From Martinezella lusitana (lineage in GTDB: Bacteria; Pseudomonadota; Alphaproteobacteria; Rhizobiales; Rhizobiaceae), in contig NZ_JAFEVL010000045.1 in the NCBI RefSeq assembly GCF_016901135.1, positions 1-64,000 of the forward strand: DNA of 64,000 bases, given 5' to 3'. The translations under genes and the position numbers were made by a program. Shown here one piece after another: positions 1-8,061 of this stretch (positions are counted from its first letter, which is position 1; each line of letters opens with the position of its first letter). The notes beneath the pieces were generated by a model that did no database searches, was not told where the DNA came from, and saw only the letters and a list, made by a program, of their open reading frames with translations.

Positions 1-127
1 GGTTCTCACATTAAGTGCCGAAATCCAAAAGAAAATCTCACATTAACTGCCCAATCTCACTTTAAGTGCCGGGCTATCTTATTGAAACTATTGCAGAGAG
101 AGTCTTACGATTAACTGCCAAACGACA
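1..127. repeat. Repeated end of an unidentified transposable element
   Basis: Four imperfect copies of a 16-17 bp unit lie in the same orientation: TCTCACATTAAGTGCC at 4-19, TCTCACATTAACTGCC at 36-51, TCTCACTTTAAGTGCC at 55-70 and a weaker TCTTACGATTAACTGCC at 103-119. Several spaced repeats at one terminus are typical of transposase-binding arrays at the ends of IS21-family or Tn7-like elements. The array stops exactly where the IS110 reading frame next to it loses similarity (about 128), so it is probably the end of an element that inserted into the IS110 copy. The element body would lie to the left of the window. The family assignment is inference. Confidence 0.5.
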
Positions 128-311
128 CCCAATGATGAGCTGTCGCACACGCCTCGATGCCGATGAGGCAGGGATGAAGGCCAGCGAAGAATTTCAGCAA
201 CTCCCCACGGCGCAATGGCTTACGAACGACTACCTTGCCGCAAGCGTCGATGCCGTGAATCTGGAAGATATTTTTGGCAAGGTCGAGTCCGATTGTAACA
301 ATCTGATTCAT
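111..311 (-). pseudogene. IS110-family transposase, N-terminal fragment
   Basis: This 66-residue frame begins like an IS110 (DEDD) transposase: the first catalytic Asp sits in TIGLDLAKNIFQ and the next acidic position in IGIEACATAHHW. Full-length members are roughly 300-400 residues. Similarity ends after residue 61 (about base 129), and the last five codons (VSFGS) are read through the repeat array of the neighbouring element. It is therefore a truncated, inactive remnant, apparently cut by insertion or recombination at about position 128. Confidence 0.8.
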
Positions 312-657
312 GGAATGGCTCCTTTCCCGTGTTTCTCACAACAGCGATGCTAGACGCCGTTGGGAGGCCGCTCCACCCCATCAAATTAAGTGATCGGGTA
401 ACGTCCTGACATCGTTGAGTCTGGATTCTCGAAATTAAATGGAAAGTGACAAGCGGCTTCTTTCGCTCTGGGCGAGCTCAACTCATTCCGGATTTATCAC
501 CAGCCCCTGAACATCGGCATGTTGGATGTCGGGGAAAACTATCATCTATATGTCTGGGGCTTAGTAGCCTGGTGCACGGGAATCGCGGGTTCTAATCCTT
601 TCAAGATCAAGGATTTGAAAACCTATCCGAAGCCTTTTGGACGTACGACATCGGTAT
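312..657. other. Intergenic region without a supportable gene
   Basis: No open frame here has a credible start and coding character. The stretch holds the region upstream of the IS110 remnant and, at its right end, the tRNA-like repeat at 588-616. Inside that repeat a 7-bp stem (AATCCTT/AAGGATT, 594-600 with 609-615) could fold downstream of vapC, but no T-run follows it. Confidence 0.5.
588..616 (+). repeat. tRNA-3'-end-like repeat, left copy
   Basis: A 29-bp segment beginning GGTTCTAATCCTTTCAAGA matches 24 of 29 positions with 8712-8740. The GGTTC-x-AATCC core resembles a tRNA T-arm, the usual target of tyrosine-recombinase integration. No complete tRNA can be folded around it. The two copies bracket vapBC and the oligopeptide ABC operon, so they could be remnants of attachment sites. 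No integrase gene is present between them, and that reading is inference. Confidence 0.35.
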
Positions 658-1041
658 TTAATGGGGCGCATTGATCGGTATGTGCAGTGAGGCGCCTGCC
701 TTCTCGGCCACTGCGCGTAGCCGCTTATCTCTGGTCCACAAGGCCGCGCGCTGGTCAAAGAGAACGGACGCCAGCAAGTGGGCATCGGTGTAGCCAACGC
801 CCATGCTGAAAATGCCATGTCGGTCGATCATGATCATGACTTCGTCGTGTGTAGCGACGACCGCGCCGCGCTGGGCCGTCAGAAAAGTAATCACACTGCC
901 GCGATCTCGAAGGCTGCCAAGCGCGAGCTCGCCGATCACGACCGGGTGGCAAAGTAAACGGTCCTCTTCAATAATCCTCCGCAACTCGGTGTCGCCATGG
1001 CGAAAATGATCAATCCAGATCGAGGTATCCGCTAGTATCAC
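658..1041 (-). CDS. vapC: VapC-type PIN-domain ribonuclease toxin
   Basis: The product (127 aa) is the toxin of a type II toxin-antitoxin pair. VapC toxins are Mg-dependent RNases, many of which cleave tRNA or rRNA when free of antitoxin. The PIN signature is intact: ILADTSIWIDHF at the N-terminus supplies the first acidic residue, VIGELALGSL the conserved Glu, and GYTDAHLLAS and LWTRDKRL the C-terminal acidic residues. I start it at GTG 1041 because this overlaps the vapB stop as GTGA and puts the PIN motif at the usual place. The frame is open upstream to 1350, but that part is antisense-like filler overlapping vapB. Length and motifs are typical and nothing suggests decay. Confidence 0.88.
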   Translation of the reverse strand: MILADTSIWIDHFRHGDTELRRIIEEDRLLCHPVVIGELALGSLRDRGSVITFLTAQRGAVVATHDEVMIMIDRHGIFSMGVGYTDAHLLASVLFDQRAALWTRDKRLRAVAEKAGASLHIPINAPH

Positions 1042-1238
1042 TTGACCGCTGTGCTCCGACGGCGCGGTGCTGCCTCGGCATTGGGCATGGTTCCTCCGAG
1101 CGCGACGAGGCGCTTTCCGGACTCGACACGAACAAGCGTCTCCAATGCCTGGCGGACGAGCGCCGCTGTTTCCTGAGTGCCAGTCAATGATCTCGCCTTG
1201 TCCATTAGTGCGTCGTCGAGATTGATAGTTGATCGCAT
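1038..1238 (-). CDS. vapB: VapB-type antitoxin
   Basis: The product (66 aa) is the labile antitoxin that should bind VapC and autoregulate the operon. It starts MRSTINLDDALMDKARSLTG, the usual opening of the ribbon-helix-helix VapB family in proteobacteria, followed by TAALVRQALETLV. The C-terminal RRRSTAVK tail would be the toxin-binding part. ATG 1238 is preferred over ATG 1262 because AAAAAGGAAAC lies a few bases upstream. The stop overlaps the vapC GTG, so the two are translationally coupled. The pair sits next to mobile-element scars, as such modules often do. Confidence 0.85.
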   Translation of the reverse strand: MRSTINLDDALMDKARSLTGTQETAALVRQALETLVRVESGKRLVALGGTMPNAEAAPRRRSTAVK

Positions 1239-1467
1239 CACGTGTTTCCTTTTTAGGCGCATAAAATAGCACCATTTGGTGACGAAATCTATGCTCGATT
1301 TCTGCCTCCATAAGGCGTCGTGTGCAATTCGGAGAAATTGCTGGGCCCATGTTCGAATTGGTTCAACAGCGACAATTGCCGCTATCGTTCGAAATTTGCC
1401 GACTCAATGGAATGATGCAGTTGAAAGTCTCAATTCACGGGGCCGTTTGGCGCTGAGCACACGCGCT

Positions 1468-3039
1468 TCATCGGGCCTGCAGCAGCCGTCGCGTATATTC
1501 ATGCTGCGGCTGATGGAAGACGGCGTTGGTCTCGCCGGTTTCGACGATCTCACCGGATCGCATGACGATGACGCGGTCGGCGACTGCCTCGACCACGTCG
1601 AGATCGTGGCTAATGAACAGGCAGGAAAACCCGTATTGCTGCTGCAGTCGATTGAACAGATCGAGCACCTGCGTGCGGACGGTAACGTCGAGGGCTGAGA
1701 CCGGTTCATCAGCGACGATGAATTTGGGCCGGCCAATCAGTGCCCTTGCGATCGCAATCCGCTGGCGCTGACCTCCTGATAGCTGATGTGGAAGGCGGTC
1801 GGCAAATTCGGGCGCCAAGCCGACCTCACTTAGCATCGCCAGCACGCGTTTGCGCTTTTCTGCAGCCGTGACGGCCTTGATCATCCGCAGTGGCTCCCCC
1901 ACCAGCGCACCAATCGTCATTCGGGGATCAAGCGAAGAATAGGGATCCTGAAACACCATCTGGCAATTGCGGCGATAGTTGCGGTAGTTCGTACCAGTGC
2001 GCTTAACCGGCGCGCCTTCGAATAGCAGTTTTCCCGACGAAGGCTGGAGAAGGCCGACCGCCGTCCTGCCGACCGTCGTTTTCCCCGAACCTGACTCTCC
2101 GACGATCGCAACTACCTCACCAGGGTAGACGCTGAGATTGATGTTTTCGACGGCCCGTTTGGAAACCGGTCGCCAGGAAAACCCGCCTGACGTGCGATAG
2201 TCGACAGCCAAATCCTGGATGTCGATAATCGGCATCTGGCTATCCACTCGACGTGTCGAATTGCGCTTCGGAGTGGAGGCCAGCAGCTTGGCCGTATAGG
2301 GGTGTGTTGGGCGTACCATCACATCCGCTGTCCGTCCGGCTTCGACGATCTCCCCCCGGGCCATGACGATCGTACGTTCGGTATAGCGAGAAATCATCGC
2401 TAGATCGTGGCTCACCAGCAGAATGGCGGTATCCTTTTCGCGCGCCAACTCGATCATCAATTCAAGGACATCCTTCTGAATGAGCGCATCGAGAGCCGTT
2501 GTCGGTTCGTCGGCGATCAGAAGTGCGGGTTCGAGCAGCATCGCCGATGCGATCATCATTCTCTGGCGCATGCCGCCGGAGAACTGATGCTGATAGCGGT
2601 CAAGCGCGGCCTTGGGCTCCCTAATGCCGACCCTCGCAAGTATACTAATGATGCGCGCCCGCCGCTCATCCTGCGAATACCGCCGGTGAAGGCGTAATCC
2701 TTCTTGCAATTGTCGTCCGATCGTCATGGACGGGTTGAGTGACGTCATCGGTTCCTGGAAGATCATACCGACCGATGCACCGCGAACCGATCGAAGCTCT
2801 CTTTGGGATAGACGGGCCATATCCTTGCCGTTCAGGATGACTTTGCCGCCGGTCTGCTCGACACCAGGCGGCAAAAGGCCGAGGATCGATTTGGCAATCA
2901 TCGTCTTGCCGGATCCGGATTCGCCGACGATGCCGACGATTTCACCGCGGCCAAGCGAAAGGGTGCAGCCATTCACGAGCACTGCTCGGGAATTTGGCGC
3001 CGTGAGCGTCAGTCTGTCGATCTCCAGGAGACTTGTCAT
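1468..3039 (-). CDS. Oligopeptide-type ABC transporter, fused double ATP-binding protein (DppD-DppF like)
   Basis: This 523-aa protein carries two complete ABC ATPase domains in one chain, equivalent to a DppD-DppF fusion. Domain 1 has a Walker A (GESGSGKT) at about residues 39-46, signature FSGGMRQR at 153-160 and Walker B ending DEPT near 180. Domain 2 begins near 270 with a second GESGSGKT at about 314-321 and signature LSGGQRQR. The HPYT motif after domain 1 is typical of peptide/nickel-family ATPases. It would energise import through the two permeases encoded just upstream in the operon. Its ATG directly follows the permease stop with no spacer. The substrate is unknown. Fused double ATPases are common in rhizobial members. 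Confidence 0.9.
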   Translation of the reverse strand: MTSLLEIDRLTLTAPNSRAVLVNGCTLSLGRGEIVGIVGESGSGKTMIAKSILGLLPPGVEQTGGKVILNGKDMARLSQRELRSVRGASVGMIFQEPMTSLNPSMTIGRQLQEGLRLHRRYSQDERRARIISILARVGIREPKAALDRYQHQFSGGMRQRMMIASAMLLEPALLIADEPTTALDALIQKDVLELMIELAREKDTAILLVSHDLAMISRYTERTIVMARGEIVEAGRTADVMVRPTHPYTAKLLASTPKRNSTRRVDSQMPIIDIQDLAVDYRTSGGFSWRPVSKRAVENINLSVYPGEVVAIVGESGSGKTTVGRTAVGLLQPSSGKLLFEGAPVKRTGTNYRNYRRNCQMVFQDPYSSLDPRMTIGALVGEPLRMIKAVTAAEKRKRVLAMLSEVGLAPEFADRLPHQLSGGQRQRIAIARALIGRPKFIVADEPVSALDVTVRTQVLDLFNRLQQQYGFSCLFISHDLDVVEAVADRVIVMRSGEIVETGETNAVFHQPQHEYTRRLLQAR

Positions 3040-3852
3040 CTAAAGACCTTTCATACGGGGATCGAGGATATCGCGCAGCCCGTCGCCGAGCAGGTTCATG
3101 GCGAGCAGGGTGAGGGAGATCGCTAGACCGGGAAAGATTCCGAGCCATGGCGCTTGAGACAGGAAGGTTCGGCTGGCGGAAAGCATGTTGCCCCAGGTTG
3201 GGGCTGGCGGCGCGACGCCGAGACCTAGAAAGCTCAAGGCGCTTTCAGCAAGCAGTGACCAACCGAGCATGGAGGTCGCAAGGACGATCAGCGGCGCGAG
3301 GCAGTTCGGCAGAACGTGCCGCAGAAGGGTATAGAGTTCCGAATTCCCCATGATGCGTGAAGCGTCGATGAATTCCTTCTCGCGAACCGAGATGACCGTC
3401 CCGCGCACGATGCGCGTTACCGCTGGAGTGAAGGCGAGGCCGAGAGCGAGCACGATACCCCGGACATTGGCGCCGAGGATCGCGAGAAGTCCGAGTGCCA
3501 GCAGGATGCCGGGAAAGGCCATGAGTGCATCGTTGAGCATCATCAGCAACCGATCCGGCCATCCTCTCCAATAGCCGCTCGTGACGCCAAACGTCGTACC
3601 GATCGCCAGTGCGGTCAGCACCGTGAGAAGACTGATGCCAAGCGAGGGGCCGGCACCCGCCATGAGCCTGCTCAGCAGGTCGCGGCCGAACTCATCTGTT
3701 CCCAGCAAGTAAGCTCCTCCCGGCGCCTTCAGCCGTGTCGCAAAGCCGAGAGCAAGAGGGTCATGAGGCGTCCAGATGAGTGCGGTCAGGGCAGCGGTTG
3801 CGACGACTGCCATAATGAAGCCGCCGGCTAGTAGATTGAAACGCAGCTTCAC
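3040..3852 (-). CDS. Oligopeptide-type ABC transporter permease (DppC-like)
   Basis: Inner-membrane permease of 270 aa in the DppC/OppC family. It opens with one membrane segment and then carries the family hallmark LLGTDEFGRDLLSRL and a long run of hydrophobic segments. An EAA-type loop near VREKEFIDASRIMGNSELYTLLRHVLPN would contact the ATPase. It is the second permease of the importer and pairs with the DppB-like protein, whose stop it overlaps by four bases (ATGA at 3849-3852), indicating translational coupling. Length is normal for the family. Confidence 0.9.
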   Translation of the reverse strand: MKLRFNLLAGGFIMAVVATAALTALIWTPHDPLALGFATRLKAPGGAYLLGTDEFGRDLLSRLMAGAGPSLGISLLTVLTALAIGTTFGVTSGYWRGWPDRLLMMLNDALMAFPGILLALGLLAILGANVRGIVLALGLAFTPAVTRIVRGTVISVREKEFIDASRIMGNSELYTLLRHVLPNCLAPLIVLATSMLGWSLLAESALSFLGLGVAPPAPTWGNMLSASRTFLSQAPWLGIFPGLAISLTLLAMNLLGDGLRDILDPRMKGL

Positions 3853-4793
3853 GATACCGCGACCCTCGGATCAAAGAGTGGATAGACGAAGTCGATGAGA
3901 AGATTGATGGCGACGTAGAACAGCGCAATGCACAATAGGCAGCCCTGAATGACCGGATAGTCCCGGGCGAAAATCGCATCGACAAGCAAGCGGCCGAGGC
4001 CGGGGATGGTGAAGATTGTCTCGACGATGGCGATGCCACCGAGCAGATTGCCAAGGATCAGCCCCAGCAGAGTCCAGGTTGGACCGAAGGCGTTGCGGAA
4101 AACGTGGTGCAGGAGCACCTGTGTTTCCGAAAGCCCCTTGGCGCGAGCATGGGTGACATAATCCAGACGCAGGATTTCCAGCGTCGAGGCGCGGGCCATG
4201 CGGACGATGCTGCCGACTTCATGGATGACCAGCGTCGAAATGGGCATCACCAGGTAGACAAGCCCGGCGAGCCAGTTATCGGAGATGGAGATATAGCCGA
4301 CAACGGGAAACCATCCGAGCCGCATGCCGAAGAAGAGCAGAAGAAGCAATCCCATCCAGAATGTCGGGATGGAGAGCAGCAGGGTTGCTCCGGCGATCGT
4401 GAGAATATCGATCGCGCCGTTCTGTCGCCATGCGGCGATGGTGCCAAGTGGTACGGCAATTAACCCGGCGATCGCGACCGCCGGTAGGATGATCTCGAAA
4501 CTGACCTGAAAACGTTCGATGATCAGCGGCAGAACCGCTTCACCGGTCAGGATGGAATGGCCGAGGTCGCCTTGTACGGCGTTCTTCAGCCAAAGGATAA
4601 ACTGGACGGAGAGGTTCTGGTCGAGGCCGAGTTGGCCCCGCAAGGCGCTCAATGTCTCCGGTGTGGCACGATCACCCAGGATGAGAAGCGCCGGATCGCC
4701 GGGAATCAAGCGCATCAGCGCGAAGACGCCGACTGCAACAAGCAGCACAGTCGGCACCGACCACAGGAGCCGCTGCAGGAAATAGCGAAACAT
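3849..4793 (-). CDS. Oligopeptide-type ABC transporter permease (DppB-like)
   Basis: Inner-membrane permease of 314 aa in the DppB/OppB family. The N-terminal helix runs into the conserved MRLIPGDPALLILG motif. The C-terminal half holds the EAA-type loop (DYVTHARAKGLSETQVLLHHVFRNA) followed by DAIFARDYPVIQG, both standard in this family. It lies 27 bp after the binding-protein gene and overlaps the next permease by four bases. The whole set is transcribed from the 7.3 kb side toward 1.5 kb. Confidence 0.9.
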   Translation of the reverse strand: MFRYFLQRLLWSVPTVLLVAVGVFALMRLIPGDPALLILGDRATPETLSALRGQLGLDQNLSVQFILWLKNAVQGDLGHSILTGEAVLPLIIERFQVSFEIILPAVAIAGLIAVPLGTIAAWRQNGAIDILTIAGATLLLSIPTFWMGLLLLLFFGMRLGWFPVVGYISISDNWLAGLVYLVMPISTLVIHEVGSIVRMARASTLEILRLDYVTHARAKGLSETQVLLHHVFRNAFGPTWTLLGLILGNLLGGIAIVETIFTIPGLGRLLVDAIFARDYPVIQGCLLCIALFYVAINLLIDFVYPLFDPRVAVS

Positions 4794-4820
4794 ATCCGTT
4801 CTCCGACGACCTGACCGATC

Positions 4821-6380
4821 TTACAGGGTGACCATCATGCCCCAGAGACGCGGTTTGCCTTCCCAAGGCTTGAAGTTCTGTACTCGGTCGCGATGTGCCC
4901 ATGCCGTCAGGCCGTTATAGAGGATGATCAGCGGTGCATCCGCAAGCATCATCTCATGGAGCTGGTCGAAGAGCTGTTGGCGCTTTGCCGGATCGGTGAC
5001 GATCTTTGCTTTGTCGATCAACGAGAGGGCGGTGGGATTGTCCCAAACCTTACGCGGCTGTTTTGTCTTGTCGCCGGCAAATTGCTCGAAGCTCAAAGCG
5101 GGGTCGAGGCGTGACGAGTAGGAAAACGACATCATCTGATAGTCACCGGAATTGTATTTCTCGAGCTGGGTTGCCCATTCGAGAATCTCGATTTCGACCT
5201 TGATGCCGGCGGCTTGCAACATGGATTGGGTGACAAGTGCGACCTGCGAGCTCGGCATCGGCGCGCGCTTGTTGGCGATCAGCTTGATGGTCTCGCCCTT
5301 GTAGCTGCTTTGCGCCAGCAGCTCTTTTGCTTTCTGCGGATCATACTGAAACGCCTTTTTCTGCTCGCCGTCGTTATAGGGCGATGCTCCAAAGACCGCG
5401 GAGTTGCTCGGCTCTGAAAGTCCGTCCGAGGCAAAACCTACAAGCTGCGTGATATCCAAAGCGGCGGCGATTGCCTGCCGGAACTTGACGTCCTTGAACA
5501 AGGGATCGTTGGTCTGAAACAGTAGTGCATGCTTGGATGCGTCGCTTGGCGTCAGCACAACGATGCCCTTGGCATTCTTCAGTTCGGAGACGTCGGAGGT
5601 CAAAGCCTGGGCGACATCTACGTCGCCGGAGAGCAGGGCGGCCTTCACCGTCGAGGCGTCCGGCACCACGACGAATGTGGCGCTGTCGACATGGGGCGTC
5701 TTGTCCCCGACATAGCCGTCGAAACCGGTTCCATCGGGAGACTTGTAACCGTCGAATTTCTTGAGACTAATGGATTGCCCCTTCTTCCAATCCACCAGTT
5801 CGAAGGGTCCGGTACCGATCGGCTTGTTCCAGCTTCCGTCGGCATTGAGCGAGGCGCTGCTCAGCATGCCGGTCCCACCGCAATCGGTGCGCGCCAATGT
5901 GTCGAGAAACAACGCGCTCGGCTTGTCCAGATGCATGACTACTGTTTTGGCATCGGACGCTTCCACAGATGTGACCTTGAGGCCGTTGGTGCCGTTGACG
6001 TCGGGAAGGCACCGCCACTTGGTCGCTGGATCTGTGTAGCGCTTCCAGTTCCACAGGACGTCGGCGGATGTAAAGGCAGCGCCGTTCTGGAATGTCACAC
6101 CTTCCCTCAGCTTAAACGTATAGATCAGCCCATCGCCGGAAATGTCGACCGACTTTGCAAGCAGCGGCTTGACCGTGCCGCCTTCTCCATAACCGACGAG
6201 GCCCTCAACGATGTTGAGCATGACGCCATCGGTATTATCGTCGCGGTTGACACCCGGATTCGTGCTCAGGATATCCGCTGTCAAGGCGATTTTTGCTTGG
6301 CTGGCGGCGGCGGAAGTTGCAACAGGCAAGACCGGCGCGAGGATCAGGAAAGGAATGATTTTCCGTATTCTGGATCGCAT
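4821..6380 (-). CDS. Periplasmic solute-binding protein, peptide/nickel family (SBP_bac_5)
   Basis: Secreted receptor (519 aa) of the importer encoded downstream. A Sec signal peptide is clear: MRSRIRK, then a hydrophobic stretch IIPFLILAPVLPVATSA and a likely cleavage after AAA. The mature part shows family features: NIVEGLVGYGEGG, YTFKLREGVTFQNGAAFTSADVLWNWKRY and FRQAIAAALD. ATG 6380 is chosen because AAGGGGAAC precedes it. The same frame stays open upstream to 7019, but that part merely overlaps the hydrolase gene and is not coding. Ligand specificity cannot be read from sequence. The adjacent hydrolase suggests a conjugated or esterified ligand, which is inference. Confidence 0.9.
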   Translation of the reverse strand: MRSRIRKIIPFLILAPVLPVATSAAASQAKIALTADILSTNPGVNRDDNTDGVMLNIVEGLVGYGEGGTVKPLLAKSVDISGDGLIYTFKLREGVTFQNGAAFTSADVLWNWKRYTDPATKWRCLPDVNGTNGLKVTSVEASDAKTVVMHLDKPSALFLDTLARTDCGGTGMLSSASLNADGSWNKPIGTGPFELVDWKKGQSISLKKFDGYKSPDGTGFDGYVGDKTPHVDSATFVVVPDASTVKAALLSGDVDVAQALTSDVSELKNAKGIVVLTPSDASKHALLFQTNDPLFKDVKFRQAIAAALDITQLVGFASDGLSEPSNSAVFGASPYNDGEQKKAFQYDPQKAKELLAQSSYKGETIKLIANKRAPMPSSQVALVTQSMLQAAGIKVEIEILEWATQLEKYNSGDYQMMSFSYSSRLDPALSFEQFAGDKTKQPRKVWDNPTALSLIDKAKIVTDPAKRQQLFDQLHEMMLADAPLIILYNGLTAWAHRDRVQNFKPWEGKPRLWGMMVTL

Positions 6381-6408
6381 ATCGAAGTTCCCCTTTTTTG
6401 TGTGAATT

Positions 6409-7293
6409 TTATGATTTGCGATGGAAGGCGGCATGTTTTCTGTAGGCGTCGAGACTCCGGGCCAGAAAGGATTGTGCAGCAGTGAATATGGGCTCCGCCT
6501 CATGTCCCACGCCGGGAAGCAGATCGAACGTGACCTGCGCACCGGCGTCGGCGAGCGAGTGCTCCAGCGCACGCAGCCGATCCGGGCGCGTCGCGCCTGC
6601 GTCATTCGCACCCTCGGTCCAATAGGGTCCTCCGGGACGATGAACAATCTCGGTCGTGTCGAGGTCGGCATCTCCGACGATGAGTTGGATTGGCACCTCT
6701 GCCAGGCGTTGCGGATCGATAGCGGTGCCGAATCTCTGTTCAATATCCCGAACGCCTGGCCACCAGTCGCGCTGACGATCAAGAAGGGTGACGGACCCAG
6801 GCGCCCCGACCGATACACCCCATAGTCGTTCAGGCTGCAGCAGAAGGAAACGATGGGCGAAATGCGCGCCGCCGGAAAACCCGACCAGACCAAAACGGGA
6901 GCCGTCGATTCCGTACCGCGCCGAGACTTGCGCGACCATACTCTGCAAGACCTGATCGTAGCGGATGTCGCCCTCGACCATATACTTGAAGCCATCGAGA
7001 TTGCCGTCGCCCAGCACATTGGCTGGAAACAATGGTGCCAGGATCAGGCAATTGTTTGCGTCCGCGAAATCCTTGAACTGGTCGCGGTGAGCGGGGAAGT
7101 TCCGATAGCTACCATGGATGACGCAAAGCAGCGATCGCTCGGCGTTATCGCCACGCTCGGGAATATAGAGACAATAGCTGAAGCGTGAATCATTGGACAA
7201 GGCGACGACAGTCGTTGCTCCCCGCTCATAGAGAGACAAAGGGCTGAGCTCAAGCTTGGCTGTTGCTCGCGGGATGTCTGAAATCGGCTGCAT
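6409..7293 (-). CDS. Alpha/beta hydrolase, first gene of the ABC operon
   Basis: A 294-aa alpha/beta-hydrolase-fold enzyme without an obvious signal peptide. The nucleophile elbow is GFSGG with Ser140, an acid is likely among VGDADLD (208-212), and the catalytic His is in GVGHE (His264). HGSYRNFP near 60 is the oxyanion-type segment. The overall look is that of the PHB-depolymerase/carboxylesterase-like group, but the substrate is unknown. It is promoter-proximal, 28 bp upstream of the binding-protein gene and divergent from a GntR regulator. It probably processes whatever the transporter imports; that is inference from the operon. Confidence 0.75.
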   Translation of the reverse strand: MQPISDIPRATAKLELSPLSLYERGATTVVALSNDSRFSYCLYIPERGDNAERSLLCVIHGSYRNFPAHRDQFKDFADANNCLILAPLFPANVLGDGNLDGFKYMVEGDIRYDQVLQSMVAQVSARYGIDGSRFGLVGFSGGAHFAHRFLLLQPERLWGVSVGAPGSVTLLDRQRDWWPGVRDIEQRFGTAIDPQRLAEVPIQLIVGDADLDTTEIVHRPGGPYWTEGANDAGATRPDRLRALEHSLADAGAQVTFDLLPGVGHEAEPIFTAAQSFLARSLDAYRKHAAFHRKS

Positions 7294-7310
7294 AATATCT
7301 CAGTTCTTAT

Positions 7311-7347
7311 TTTGGATGTAATATTGGATCTAAAAATACATCTAAAA
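7311..7347. promoter_or_regulatory. Candidate GntR operator in divergent promoter
   Basis: An inverted repeat with 10-bp arms, TTTGGATGTA (7311-7320) and TACATCTAAA (7337-7346), has one mismatch and a 16-bp spacer that holds a further partial copy (TTGGATCTAA). It lies in the AT-rich gap between the hydrolase-ABC operon and the divergent GntR gene, the expected place for the regulator to bind. Confidence 0.45.
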
Positions 7348-7425
7348 TTAGGGCTGGCAAGATGGTAAGTTCATCGAAGGCTGATAAGTTGATATCAACC
7401 GTGAAATCCCTAGTGATTGGAAATC

Positions 7426-8061
7426 ATGATCGTAGAGAATACCAAGGTACGCCGCTCGGACGAGGTGGCGGAGATCATGGCAAGGGACATCCGTTCCGGC
7501 GCGTTAAGTACTGGAACCTGGCTGAAGCAGGTCGATGTTGAAAGACGATATCGAGCCTCGCGTGCTGATGTGCGGCGCGCATTGGAGATCTTGTTGCAAC
7601 GACGGCTGGTCGAGCAAATCCCCGAACGGGGGTTTTACGTTGCCGAACCCGACGAACGGCGGCAGCGAGAACTGAGAGAGATACGCGTCACTCTCGAAAT
7701 GTCGATGGTCGACAGCATCATGGAGAATGCCAATGGAGAGAAGCTTGATGAACTTCTGGAGTTCGCGAAGCGTTTCGATCACGCCGTTGAGAGCGGCAGC
7801 GTAGCGGATCGCTACGAGTCGAACCAGATGTTCCATGTGGCCCTCGCGGGCCTCTGCACCAACCGCGAACTGGTCAAGCTCATCATTGATTTACGTGGCT
7901 ACGTTCCAGCCTCTCCGATGTCGCAGTGGCCGGACATGGCGCGTGCGCGCCTCTCATCAAGGGAGCATTTTGAAATGATCGAAGCAATTCGCAACGGTGA
8001 GAGTGCAGAACTGAGGCGGTTGTTCAAGGCGCATATCATACAGCCCGGGTCTGATCAGTGA
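7426..8061 (+). CDS. GntR-family transcriptional regulator (FadR/FCD type)
   Basis: A DNA-binding regulator of about 211 aa. The N-terminal winged helix-turn-helix spans roughly residues 10-72 (DEVAEIMARDIRSGALS through LVEQIPERGFYVAEP). The rest is a helical FCD-type ligand-binding domain (FHVALAGLCTNRELVKLI). It is divergent from the hydrolase-ABC operon and so is the likely local regulator, with the peptide-transporter ligand or its hydrolysis product as the likely effector. ATG 7426 is used; a TTG at 7417 in the same frame is an alternative three codons upstream. In the recognition helix the usual SRxxVRxAL appears as SRADVRRAL. Confidence 0.82.
   Translation: MIVENTKVRRSDEVAEIMARDIRSGALSTGTWLKQVDVERRYRASRADVRRALEILLQRRLVEQIPERGFYVAEPDERRQRELREIRVTLEMSMVDSIMENANGEKLDELLEFAKRFDHAVESGSVADRYESNQMFHVALAGLCTNRELVKLIIDLRGYVPASPMSQWPDMARARLSSREHFEMIEAIRNGESAELRRLFKAHIIQPGSDQ

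Noticed and set aside
1042..1350. 103-codon N-terminal extension of VapC
   Set aside because: It overlaps vapB; the GTGA junction and PIN-domain start show that VapC begins at 1041.
6381..7019. N-terminal extension of the peptide-binding protein
   Set aside because: This part overlaps the hydrolase gene; the signal peptide and ribosome binding site place the real start at 6380.
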